In this document: in pieces, positions 7,030 to 14,980 of the stretch
Position numbering within the stretch: position 1 is the first letter of the stretch
Layout: the number at the start of each line of letters is the position of its first letter
Source of the DNA: an uncultured Acetatifactor sp.
Lineage (GTDB): Bacteria > Bacillota > Clostridia > Lachnospirales > Lachnospiraceae
Direction: 5' to 3'
Length of the DNA stretch: 64,000 nucleotides
Assembly (NCBI GenBank): GCA_910578815.1
Contig: CAJTSE010000009.1
Location: 62,001 to 126,000, forward strand
The notes under the pieces: model-generated
Told to the model about the DNA's origin: nothing
The model's input: the letters and a program-made list of their open reading frames with translations, nothing else
Database searches by the model: none
Program-made: the position numbers and the translations under genes

Positions 7030-7938
7030 CTATAGCCCCGTATGCTCCTTTATGTATTTTCTGGCTTTTAAGGCGTACTCAAAGGGATTCGCCTCCGCGG
7101 GGTCCTGCTCCGCCTCCACCAGCATGTATCCTTCGTAATGATGATCCGCCAGCACCTTAAAAATGGAATCAAAGTCAATACAGCCGTCACCCGGTACCGT
7201 AAAGGTTCCCAGCCGCACTCCCTCTAAAAAGCTTAAATGCTCCGCTTTCACCCGGTCAACAACTTCCCGGCGAATGTCCTTTAAATGTACATGCTTAATC
7301 CGGCTCACGTATCTTTTCACCAGCTCTGTCGGATCCTCTCCGCAATACGCGAAATGGCCGCTGTCAAAAAGCAGGCTCACGTATTCGGGATCCGTATTTG
7401 CAAGCATCCTCTCCGTCTCGTCGCCGGACTGCACCACCGTCCCCATATGGTGGTGAAAAGTGAGGGCAATTCCTCTTTCCTTCGCTGCCTTTCCCAGACG
7501 ATTCAGTCCTGTACAAAGAAGCTCCCATTCTTCCTCATTCATGACATGCTTTTTTTCAAACACCGGAACATCCTGCATTCCCTGGATGCTGTAGGACTGC
7601 TCCGACACCCCGATTACCCTGGCCCCCAAAGCCTTCAGAAAGTCCACCTTCTCCAAAAAGGCTTTTTCTGTTTCTTCATAGGGCTTAGAAATCAAAAAAG
7701 TAGAAAACCAGCAGTTGCAGATTTCCAGCCCACGCAGCTTTAACGCCTTTTTTAAAACCGCCTCATCCGCAGGGTACTTGTTGCCGATTTCCGATCCCTC
7801 AAATCCCGCCAGCGCCATCTCGCTGATACACTGTTCAAAGGTATTCTCCTTCCCCAGATCCGGCAGATCGTCGTTCGTCCACGCGATTGGCGCGATCCCC
7901 AGCTTTACTTTTCCCTCTTCAAACATTTTTGTACTCAT
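7030..7938 (-). CDS. iolE: Inosose dehydratase
   Basis: IolE dehydrates 2-keto-myo-inositol to 3D-trihydroxycyclohexane-1,2-dione. The 302-aa product is a xylose-isomerase-like TIM barrel with the family opening KLGIAPIAWTNDDLP, metal-site strands LTFHHHMGT, LLFDSGHFAY and IKHVHLKD, and the late VPGDGCIDF. ATG 7938 has GGAGGG five bases upstream; an apparent extension of 23 codons to 8007 is translation of the upstream repeat element (copy 3). It lies between iolD and iolG on the same strand. Confidence 0.93.
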   Translation of the reverse strand: MSTKMFEEGKVKLGIAPIAWTNDDLPDLGKENTFEQCISEMALAGFEGSEIGNKYPADEAVLKKALKLRGLEICNCWFSTFLISKPYEETEKAFLEKVDFLKALGARVIGVSEQSYSIQGMQDVPVFEKKHVMNEEEWELLCTGLNRLGKAAKERGIALTFHHHMGTVVQSGDETERMLANTDPEYVSLLFDSGHFAYCGEDPTELVKRYVSRIKHVHLKDIRREVVDRVKAEHLSFLEGVRLGTFTVPGDGCIDFDSIFKVLADHHYEGYMLVEAEQDPAEANPFEYALKARKYIKEHTGL

Positions 7939-8071
7939 TTTTCCCTCCGCCATTCCGCTCTGCGGAATCTCATGAAACTTCGTTTCAGGAAGAATTGCCG
8001 CAGGCAATTCTTCGAGGAATGAAGATTTTCTTAGGCGGCATCCGCCTTAGAAAATCTTCATTCCTTTCATG
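7939..8071 (-). repeat. Hairpin-array intergenic element, copy 3 (iolD to iolE)
   Basis: Four consecutive hairpins fill the gap: a 23-base arm pair with one mismatch at 8016-8064 (the arms begin GGAATGAAGATTTTCTTAGG on the plus strand), GAAGAATTGCC/GGCAATTCTTC at 7989-8013, TGAAAC/GTTTCA at 7973-7987, and ATTCCGC/GCGGAAT at 7952-7967. The last is followed by GGCGGAGGG, the iolE ribosome binding site. Confidence 0.85.
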
Positions 8072-10000
8072 CTAATATAATCCTGCCTTGCTCCTGCCCT
8101 CCAGCACGCGCTGGTAAGCTGCCTGCCCTTCCGGCTTTCCTGACACCGCCGCCGTACCTATATTCCACCAGGAGTCGTAGCCGTCGGTCATGGTCTTAGG
8201 CAGCACCTTGATGTCAATCAGGGTGGACACAGTCTGCTTTTCCGCATCCTCCAACGCTGCTTTCAGTTCTTCCAAATTGTGAACCGTATATCCCCTGGCA
8301 CCGTAACCCTCCGCTACCTTTGAGAAATCAATGGGGATCAAACCGCCCTGCATCTGTCCGCCCTCATCCCTGTATCTGAACTCCGTCGCCAGATTGCCAA
8401 TGCCGTTGGACATCTGCAGATTATTGATACAGCCGAAACCGCAGTTGTCGAACAGCAGCAGGTTGATTTTCTTTCCCTCCTGCAGAGAAGTAAGAAATTC
8501 GCTGTGCAGCATCAAAAAGCTGCCATCTCCCAGCATGGCATAAACCTCACGCTTAGGCTCCGCCAGCTTGCACCCAAGGGCTGCCGCCGCCTCGTATCCC
8601 ATGCAGGAATACCCGTACTCCATATGATAAGAATCCTTCACCTCCGTGGTCCACATACGTTGGAGATCTCCTGGAAGGGATCCTGCCGCCCCGGTAACAA
8701 TGGCATCCCCCGGAATCACTTCCCTGATTTTTGCCACTGCCGCCGTCTGGGTAAGAGTGCTGCCCGTCAACTCTGAAAACTCCCTGATAGAGCTTTCATG
8801 GCGGGCACTGATCAGAGGCTCAAAGTTCTCATCAAACTTATATTCTGCCAGGCGCTTCATCTCCGCCTCCCAGCCCTGCTTTGCCTTCTGAATCTCATCC
8901 GCATAAGAGCTCCTATAGCCAGCACTCTTAAGCTCACGGGAAAGAACCTCAAGGGTCACCTTTGCGTCTCCAATTACGCTGAGAGCATCCATCTTATAAG
9001 CATGAAATCTTGATACGTTTACGGATATAAATTTCACGTCCGGATTACGGTACTGAGATTTTGAACCGGTGGTGAAATCCGTCAGTCTGGTACCCACCGC
9101 CAGCACCACGTCTGCCATGGCAGCAATCTCGTTTGCCGCGGAATTTCCCGTGACCCCCACACCGCCCAGGTTATAGGGCGAGGAACTCCTGCAGGCGCTT
9201 TTGCCTGCCTGAGTCTCCGCAAAGGGAATCCGGAAATCGGCGCAGAACTGCTCCAGTTCCTTCCCCGCCTCGGAATATCTGACTCCGCCTCCGCAGAGTA
9301 CCAGAGGATGCTTACCGGCTTTTAAAATCTCCACCGCATCCTTGATTTCCTCTTCCGCAGGAACGGCCCTGGTAATCTTATGCACCCGCTTTGCAAAGAA
9401 GGAATCCGGGTAATCATAGGCCTCCCCTTCCACGTCCTGGCTTAAGGCGATGCAGACCGCCCCCGTCTCCGCCGGATCCGTCAATACCCGCATAGCCTGT
9501 ATCATGGAGCTCATCAGCTGCTCCGGCCGGATAATCCTATCCCAGTATTTGCAGACCGGCCGAAATGCGTCATTGGTGGTGACGGAAGGACAGCTCCCCT
9601 GCTCCAGCTGCTGCAGCACAGGATCCGGCTGCCTGGTAGCAAAGGTATCCCCTGGCAGAAGTAAAAGGGGAATATTATTCACCGTGGCGCAGGCCGCCGC
9701 CGTGACCATATTGGCGGCTCCCGGACCAATGGATGATGCGCAGGCAATGATCCGCTTCCTGTTGTTCTGCTTGGCAAAAGCTGCCGCCGCATGGGCCATG
9801 CCCTGCTCGTTTCTCCCCTGAAATACCTTCAGGCCCCCCGGATTTTCATCCAGGGCCTGGCCTAAGCCCACCACAATCCCATGTCCGAAAATGGTGAACA
9901 CGCCCTCCACAAATTTTATTTCCACCCCGTCCCTCAGCACATACTGATTATCCAGAAACCTTACCAATGCCTGAGCCACTGTCATGTGTGTCGTCTTCAT
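8072..10000 (-). CDS. iolD: 3D-(3,5/4)-trihydroxycyclohexane-1,2-dione hydrolase
   Basis: IolD is the thiamine-diphosphate enzyme that opens the inositol ring to give 5-deoxy-glucuronate. The 642-aa length is normal. The N-terminal pyrimidine-binding domain has the catalytic Glu in GRNEQGMAHAAAAFAK, the central domain has VLAVGTRLTDF, and the C-terminal domain carries the ThDP/Mg motif GDGSFLMLHSEF with the matching Asn in LLFDNCGFGCIN. The C-terminal TDGYDSWWNIG is characteristic of IolD. The start at 10000 follows a GGAGG. It lies between iolC and iolE, with repeat elements in both gaps. Confidence 0.95.
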   Translation of the reverse strand: MKTTHMTVAQALVRFLDNQYVLRDGVEIKFVEGVFTIFGHGIVVGLGQALDENPGGLKVFQGRNEQGMAHAAAAFAKQNNRKRIIACASSIGPGAANMVTAAACATVNNIPLLLLPGDTFATRQPDPVLQQLEQGSCPSVTTNDAFRPVCKYWDRIIRPEQLMSSMIQAMRVLTDPAETGAVCIALSQDVEGEAYDYPDSFFAKRVHKITRAVPAEEEIKDAVEILKAGKHPLVLCGGGVRYSEAGKELEQFCADFRIPFAETQAGKSACRSSSPYNLGGVGVTGNSAANEIAAMADVVLAVGTRLTDFTTGSKSQYRNPDVKFISVNVSRFHAYKMDALSVIGDAKVTLEVLSRELKSAGYRSSYADEIQKAKQGWEAEMKRLAEYKFDENFEPLISARHESSIREFSELTGSTLTQTAAVAKIREVIPGDAIVTGAAGSLPGDLQRMWTTEVKDSYHMEYGYSCMGYEAAAALGCKLAEPKREVYAMLGDGSFLMLHSEFLTSLQEGKKINLLLFDNCGFGCINNLQMSNGIGNLATEFRYRDEGGQMQGGLIPIDFSKVAEGYGARGYTVHNLEELKAALEDAEKQTVSTLIDIKVLPKTMTDGYDSWWNIGTAAVSGKPEGQAAYQRVLEGRSKAGLY

Positions 10001-10119
10001 TTCCCGCCTCCTGTCTCGTTATGTTATCTTCTTCCCTCTCCGACATGCCGCCAAGAGAGGAAAAGCCCGCCTCCTTGGGCACAAACAATCCATGAACTTA
10101 CAAACCGAAAGAACGCCGT
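10001..10119 (-). repeat. Hairpin-array intergenic element, copy 4 (iolC to iolD, 5'-truncated)
   Basis: Only the downstream half of the family is present: GCGTTCTTTC, a CATGGATTGTTTGTGCC module, and CTTGGCGGCATGTCGGAG. The 5' long hairpin is missing. The terminal GGCATGTCGGAGAGG matches the 3' ends of copies 6 and 7. Confidence 0.65.
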
Positions 10120-11109
10120 TCACCCTTTACTGTCCCGTATAAACTGCTTTACCTGCTCCGGATTCGGCAAGTCGTCCGAACAGGAATGGCTGGCTACCAT
10201 CATGGAAGCCTCAGCGCTGCCGAATTCCAGACAATCCGTCATTTCCCAGCCCTGATAAAGACCGTATAAAAAGCCTGCGGCATAACCGTCTCCGCCCCCA
10301 AAGGACTTTAAGCAGTTCACGGGAAAGGGCTTGACAGAAAAGCTCTTCCCGTCCTTCGTATAAGCCGTAGAACCTTCCTTTCCATGCTTGATAACCAGAA
10401 TCTTTGCATTTTTCGACATCCAGTAGTCCGCCGTCTCCCGATCGCTCCTGCCAGGACAGATCAGCCTTTCCGTGAGATCGAATTCCTCTCTGGAACCTAA
10501 AATAATATCCGCCTCCCCTGCCACCATAGAGTAATAAACGGAAATTTCATCCTTGTTCTTCCAGTTGTATTCCCGGTAATCAATATCAAAGATCAGTCTG
10601 GTATCATTCTTTTTCGCCAGCATCACCGCTTTTAAGGCTGCCTCTCTGGAAGGGCTTTCCGCCAGGGAAGTGCCGGAAATCAGCAGGGCCTTCGTATTCC
10701 TTATGTAGTCCTCATCAATATCATCCACACAAAGCTGCAGATCCGCAATGCAGTTCCGATACATTAAGATACGGCTTTCCTCCGGCGAAATAATTTCCGT
10801 AAAAGTCAGCCCGATCTTTTCCCCGCCCGTACATCTGCGGATCTGAGAGGTATCAATGCCTTCCCTTTCAAAATAATGAGTCACAAAATCTCCGAACTGG
10901 TCGTCGGACACACGCGCAAAAAAGCCTGTTTTCATGCCATGCCTGCACACACCTACCGCTATATTGGCAGGGGATCCCCCCAGATACTTCTTAAAGGTGG
11001 TACACTCTTCCAGCGGATGAAAATAGTCCACCGGGTTGAAGTCCACCGCGATCCGTCCCAACAGTACCAAGTCCATGGGCCTCTTTTCATCAAATTCAAT
11101 ATACTGCAT
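10120..11109 (-). CDS. iolC: 5-dehydro-2-deoxygluconokinase (PfkB family)
   Basis: IolC phosphorylates 5-dehydro-2-deoxygluconate using ATP. The 329-aa product has PfkB features: an N-terminal DLVLLGRIAVDFNP, the substrate-side GGSPANIAVGVCRHG motif, and the catalytic/anion-hole motif FGGGDGYAAGFLYG near the C-terminus. The start at 11109 is preceded by AAGAGAAGGA; a second ATG 11 codons downstream is possible. It sits between the Fe-alcohol dehydrogenase and iolD. The next enzyme, the IolJ aldolase, is not encoded in this window. Confidence 0.92.
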   Translation of the reverse strand: MQYIEFDEKRPMDLVLLGRIAVDFNPVDYFHPLEECTTFKKYLGGSPANIAVGVCRHGMKTGFFARVSDDQFGDFVTHYFEREGIDTSQIRRCTGGEKIGLTFTEIISPEESRILMYRNCIADLQLCVDDIDEDYIRNTKALLISGTSLAESPSREAALKAVMLAKKNDTRLIFDIDYREYNWKNKDEISVYYSMVAGEADIILGSREEFDLTERLICPGRSDRETADYWMSKNAKILVIKHGKEGSTAYTKDGKSFSVKPFPVNCLKSFGGGDGYAAGFLYGLYQGWEMTDCLEFGSAEASMMVASHSCSDDLPNPEQVKQFIRDSKG

Positions 11110-11148
11110 TCCTTCTCTTCCCTCACTTCCTTAGGACTTCTTCTCACA
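11110..11148 (-). repeat. Possible minimal copy of the hairpin-array element (adh to iolC)
   Basis: Directly after the dehydrogenase stop (TAG) the gap reads TGTGAGAAGAAGTCCTAAGG, close to the 5' end of copy 5 (TGTGAAGAGAAGTTCTAATG). No hairpins follow; the iolC ribosome binding site comes next. This may be a remnant or only a chance match. Confidence 0.35.
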
Positions 11149-12303
11149 CTATTTATAAAGTTCGCCGTAAATTGTCTTCACTTCTTCTATGCCGATTTCC
11201 TTTCTGGTATTGGAAGGGCTGCCGCTGGCCATGGCATCCTCCGCCATCTTGTCGATCACCTTTGTATAGCTTTCCTTTTCAATGCCATATTCCTGCAGAG
11301 TAGGGATTTCACAGGTACTGCAGATGTCCGTCACGGCTTTTAAGAAGCTCTCACTTGCCTCTTTGTCCCCGGCTGCCGCAGATGCTGCACCGATCTCCCG
11401 GCCCAGCCGGCCGAAACGCTCATAGGTCCCGTCCAGCACAAAAGCAAGACATTTTTCCAGCAGCATGGCGTTGGAAATACCGTGAGGCACATGAAACAGG
11501 GCGCCGATGGGACGGCTCATGCCGTGGACAATGGTCACCGAGGCATTGTTAAAGGCGATCCCTGCCTCCAAAGCCGCCAGGGACATTTCCTCTCTGGCCT
11601 GCACATTATCCCCATGACGAAACGCCTCCGGCAGCCAGGTAAAGATCCGCTTCACCGCTGATAAAGCAAACACATCGGACATAGGCTGTGCCTTTTTTGA
11701 GGTATAGGCCTCCACCGCATGAGTCAAAGCGTCCAGGCCGGTGGCCGCCGTGATGGCAGGCGGCGCCGTCATGGTAAACTGCGGATCAATCACTGCCAGT
11801 GCGGGCATCAGCACCGCCCCCTTTAACAGCATCTTTATATCCCGCTCCGTATCCGTTATGATGGTAAACTGCGTGGCTTCAGACCCGGTCCCCGCCGTGG
11901 TAGGCACTGCCACCATGGGAGGAACTTCTCTTTCGATCACCTTTCCCAGATAATCCGTGATCCGGCCTCCGTTTCCCACTAAAGCCCCGATGGCCTTCAT
12001 GGAATCTATGGGGCTGCCTCCCCCTAAGGCCACCAGAAAATCACAGCCTTCCTCCCTGTATATTTCCAGACCCTTTTCGATCATCACATCCGTAGGCTCT
12101 CCCGAAATACCGGAATATACCGCATGGGCAATGCCGCTTCTTTTTAAGGCTTCCTCCACATGTGCCAGATTTCCCAGACGGATCATTGCCTCATCCGTTA
12201 CCACCAACGCCTTTTTCCCCAGCCCGGCAAGACTGCTCTCCGCCTGCTTTAACGCTCCTTCACCGCTGATAATCTGCTTTGGCATAATAAATGAACAACT
12301 CAT
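11149..12303 (-). CDS. Iron-containing alcohol dehydrogenase
   Basis: The 384-aa product is a group III Fe-dependent alcohol dehydrogenase. It shows the nucleotide-binding GGGSPIDSMKAIG, the family motif VPTTAGTGSEAT, and metal ligands in ATGLDALTHAVE and VHGMSRPIGALFHVPHG. ATG 12303 with AAAAGGAGAGAGAG upstream is preferred over an extension that would run into the preceding gene. Its place upstream of iolC, and the absence of iolA (malonate-semialdehyde dehydrogenase) from the window, suggest that it may reduce malonate semialdehyde to 3-hydroxypropionate as a fermentative end step; that is inference. It could equally act on another aldehyde from the imported glycoside. Confidence 0.88.
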   Translation of the reverse strand: MSCSFIMPKQIISGEGALKQAESSLAGLGKKALVVTDEAMIRLGNLAHVEEALKRSGIAHAVYSGISGEPTDVMIEKGLEIYREEGCDFLVALGGGSPIDSMKAIGALVGNGGRITDYLGKVIEREVPPMVAVPTTAGTGSEATQFTIITDTERDIKMLLKGAVLMPALAVIDPQFTMTAPPAITAATGLDALTHAVEAYTSKKAQPMSDVFALSAVKRIFTWLPEAFRHGDNVQAREEMSLAALEAGIAFNNASVTIVHGMSRPIGALFHVPHGISNAMLLEKCLAFVLDGTYERFGRLGREIGAASAAAGDKEASESFLKAVTDICSTCEIPTLQEYGIEKESYTKVIDKMAEDAMASGSPSNTRKEIGIEEVKTIYGELYK

Positions 12304-12335
12304 CTCTCTCTCCTTTTCTTCGTTCCGATATCCCG

Positions 12336-13079
12336 TCATGTCTGTACCTGGGGCACGGACAAGCCTAAAATCCGGCGTTTCCACTCCGCAATGCGCCGCA
12401 CAATCAATCCGTCCAGCTCTTCCCAGGGCATCAGCTTCTCTTCCGCCTTCGGCAGTCTTGGATATTCCTCAGAAAACTCCCATACAGGCGTAAAAGCATA
12501 ATTCTCTTGGATATAGCGCCTCACCTGTGTGTCAAAACCTTCATCCGTAGAAATTCTGTCCTCAAACATGGGAGCAATGAGAAGTCCGTCCTGACCCGCA
12601 TACTCCCTGCAGCACTTATCCCGGTCCGGAAACAGCCGAAAATAGTGGGGCTTATGGATAAAGGCATGCTTGCCCGGCTGCACATACAGGATCACATGCG
12701 TCCCTTCAAACTCCGTCTCCCCCTCCAACAGATTATTCAGGAACTTCCCGTGAAAGCTGCCAAGCACACCGCCAATCCTGCCCTTTGGGTCCACCCTCAC
12801 AAACACATGCTCCAGGTCATATAAATGCTGAATGTCAAAATCATAGTAAAAGGCATATTCGAACACCGTCTCCCCCGGCTCTACAGGAAACCGCAACTTG
12901 CAGGAAACGCTTTTTACCTCTGCTCCGGCTGCCCGGCAGGCACCGTCCGCCCGGCAGGCACCGTCCGCCGTGTATACCGTATATCCCACACCCTGAAGCC
13001 CAAAGGGCTCCGCCCTGTCATACCGCAGACGGGGCACATATCTCTCCGCCAGCTTCCGCGCTTCCTCAAAACTCTCCAT
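12336..13079 (-). CDS. Uncharacterised protein of the inositol/glycoside cluster
   Basis: I do not recognise this 247-aa protein with certainty. There is no signal peptide or membrane segment. A conserved-looking core reads YDFDIQHLYDLEHVFVRVD, GSFHGKFLNNL, and HVILYVQPGKHAFIHKPHYF. The DLEHV and GKHA patterns loosely recall the NPP1/Vps62-type beta-sandwich, but this is weak. Residues about 38-52 contain a tandem duplication of DGACRA encoded by an 18-base direct repeat (near 12940-12970). The gene lies between the 570-aa enzyme and the Fe-alcohol dehydrogenase, so it probably helps degrade or recognise the same substrate. Start at ATG 13079, just after repeat copy 5. Confidence 0.7.
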   Translation of the reverse strand: MESFEEARKLAERYVPRLRYDRAEPFGLQGVGYTVYTADGACRADGACRAAGAEVKSVSCKLRFPVEPGETVFEYAFYYDFDIQHLYDLEHVFVRVDPKGRIGGVLGSFHGKFLNNLLEGETEFEGTHVILYVQPGKHAFIHKPHYFRLFPDRDKCCREYAGQDGLLIAPMFEDRISTDEGFDTQVRRYIQENYAFTPVWEFSEEYPRLPKAEEKLMPWEELDGLIVRRIAEWKRRILGLSVPQVQT

Positions 13080-13256
13080 TCCTCTTCACACTACCCTCCA
13101 TCATTCCGCTCTGCGGAATCTCACAATCCCAAGGCCAACAAGTTGGCCTGCGAAGAATGCCGCATTTCAGGCATTCTTCAGTGTGAGAAAAGTCCGCTAT
13201 GCGGACTTAGAAGTTCTTTGCGAAGCAGCCTTTGCTGCAAGCATTAGAACTTCTCT
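13080..13256 (-). repeat. Hairpin-array intergenic element, copy 5 (570-aa gene to unknown)
   Basis: In gene orientation it starts in the stop codon (GTG TGA AGAGAAGTTCT). It then has an AGAACTTCT partner, AGTCCGC/GCGGACT, GAAGAATGCC/GGCATTCTTC, AGGCCAA/TTGGCCT and ATTCCGC/GCGGAAT, and ends GGAATGATGGAGGG. A second GTGTGAAGAGG lies just before the next start codon. Confidence 0.8.
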
Positions 13257-14969
13257 TCACACTAAGCTCCTTTTGTTCCGGATCTCAATGGTATGGTCGA
13301 AGCCTGTGTAATCCGTAAGATACAGGGTTGCCGCTCCTGCCGTCTTCGCCTCGCTGTCCTCCTTTCCCTCGGTGAAATGATGTTCCCCGAAGCAGGGACC
13401 CACAATCAGGACATCGCTTCCGTTTCCCACCTCCACATAGCCCTTTTTCAGTACCACCATCTCACTGCCCGTCAGAGGCAGATCCATATATTCATTGGTC
13501 ATAAGATTCACTCCGGTAAATGCCAGCTCGATCCGCCAGGGAGCCCCTTTCACGCCGGAGGTTTTGACCCTGACGTCCACTCCGTTCTCTACTTCTCTGA
13601 CCCAGACGTCGATCTGCATGTCGGGACCCGTTTTTCTCTTCCGGGAAGCATTGTCCATTTTCCACCAGTCACTTGTTTCCGGCTTTTCTGCAAAGGGCAG
13701 GTAGTACCAGCCCCTCATGGTCTGAGACAGGTGATATTCCCCCTCTGACAGCCGCTCCATCTTCTCGCTTTTAAATGCCCGGTGCTCGCAAAAGCTTCCT
13801 GCCACCTTCATCTCCAGCTTGATGGTGCCATTATGTAAATAAAGGAAATTAGATTTGCCCCCCATCACCGTATAGGTAAAACGTCCCTGCTGCCCCCTGG
13901 CAATCTCCGATTCCTGATAATAGCTGCGGAAGTCCGGACGGACATAACTTCCCTCAAGTTCCAGGGCGCGATACCTTGGATCCAGCATATACCAGATCAG
14001 GAAGTCCGGGGAGGTGATGTGCTTTCGATCCACCATTTCAAAGATCGTATTACACATCTGCAGAAATTCGGGGATATTGTACTTCATCCCCATCTTCAGA
14101 TACTCCATATAATAATCCTTGGGATACACCAGCCGGTCCTTGTCAAAACGGGTAGAATTAGCGGTAAACACACTCTCATCCGGTTCCCAGTAAGTCAGCA
14201 TCATTTTCAGGTTACGCAGGGCATTCTCTTCATAAGACGGATCCCCCGTGGCCTCGGACAACATAATCATGGCATCGTTATTGACCCGGTTATAGTTCCC
14301 TGCGGATTTCTCCGCGAACTCCCCGTCTCCATTGCAGTCGATGCCTTCATTTAAATAGGTGCCTGCCGCCTGCTCCATCTCCCTGTTTTCAAACATCCTG
14401 CCGCAGGTCATCAGCACGGAAGCAATGGCCCAGCGATGATTGGGAGTATGGAACCCCCCTGCCAGCATCCCCTCTGCACCGGATCGGACAATTTTCTCCA
14501 CCTGCTCCAAAATCCTTCTCTCGCCTTCGGGCAGATTTTTTCTGTCCGCACTGCGGACTGCCGTAATCCCCTCTTCATTCCCTGGCAGCGTAAACTCCCC
14601 GGCCTTCCCTGCCAGATACTGATACACGGGAATCAGCTTCTTGATACAAAAAGCCGTATCCGGAGCAGAGAAAAAATTGCAAGTGATATAATCAAACAAA
14701 CCGTTTTCATGCTGTACCCTGCGTATGTAATCCAGACCCAGAAGAATACTCTCCAGCACTCTTTCGTCATGATAAAAGGAAGTATCCTCATTACAGTATG
14801 CTGCCGCCATGGAAGCCACCCGGTAAATGGAGAATTTTGCCTGCACGATACCCGTCTGGTCAGCAAACCCGCCGTATCTGGGACTTTCCCTGTCCAACAC
14901 CTGAATCTGCAGGGACTTTACCACCCTGTCCTGTGTATCCTGAATCATTTTCCAATAATGCTTTTCCAT
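13257..14969 (-). CDS. Putative alpha/alpha-toroid carbohydrate-active enzyme
   Basis: The 570-aa product has no signal peptide, so it is expected in the cytoplasm. Its N-terminal two thirds (about residues 1-330) are helix-rich with repeated segments such as YRVASMAAAY, ESILLGLDYIRRVQHENGLFD and FHTPNHRWAIASVLM, suggesting an alpha/alpha-toroid. The last third (340-570) is strand-rich (YLHNGTIKLEMKV, GVDVRVKTSG, MVVLKKGYVEVG), as in the toroid-plus-sandwich layout of several polysaccharide lyases and heparinase-like enzymes. No catalytic residue can be named securely; the NHRW and NYNRVNNDA segments are candidates. It lies 11 bases after GH38 and beside a GH105-type hydrolase that needs a lyase product, so a lyase role is plausible but unproven. 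Start ATG 14969 with GGAG. Confidence 0.6.
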   Translation of the reverse strand: MEKHYWKMIQDTQDRVVKSLQIQVLDRESPRYGGFADQTGIVQAKFSIYRVASMAAAYCNEDTSFYHDERVLESILLGLDYIRRVQHENGLFDYITCNFFSAPDTAFCIKKLIPVYQYLAGKAGEFTLPGNEEGITAVRSADRKNLPEGERRILEQVEKIVRSGAEGMLAGGFHTPNHRWAIASVLMTCGRMFENREMEQAAGTYLNEGIDCNGDGEFAEKSAGNYNRVNNDAMIMLSEATGDPSYEENALRNLKMMLTYWEPDESVFTANSTRFDKDRLVYPKDYYMEYLKMGMKYNIPEFLQMCNTIFEMVDRKHITSPDFLIWYMLDPRYRALELEGSYVRPDFRSYYQESEIARGQQGRFTYTVMGGKSNFLYLHNGTIKLEMKVAGSFCEHRAFKSEKMERLSEGEYHLSQTMRGWYYLPFAEKPETSDWWKMDNASRKRKTGPDMQIDVWVREVENGVDVRVKTSGVKGAPWRIELAFTGVNLMTNEYMDLPLTGSEMVVLKKGYVEVGNGSDVLIVGPCFGEHHFTEGKEDSEAKTAGAATLYLTDYTGFDHTIEIRNKRSLV

Positions 14970-14980
14970 TTTTCCACTCC

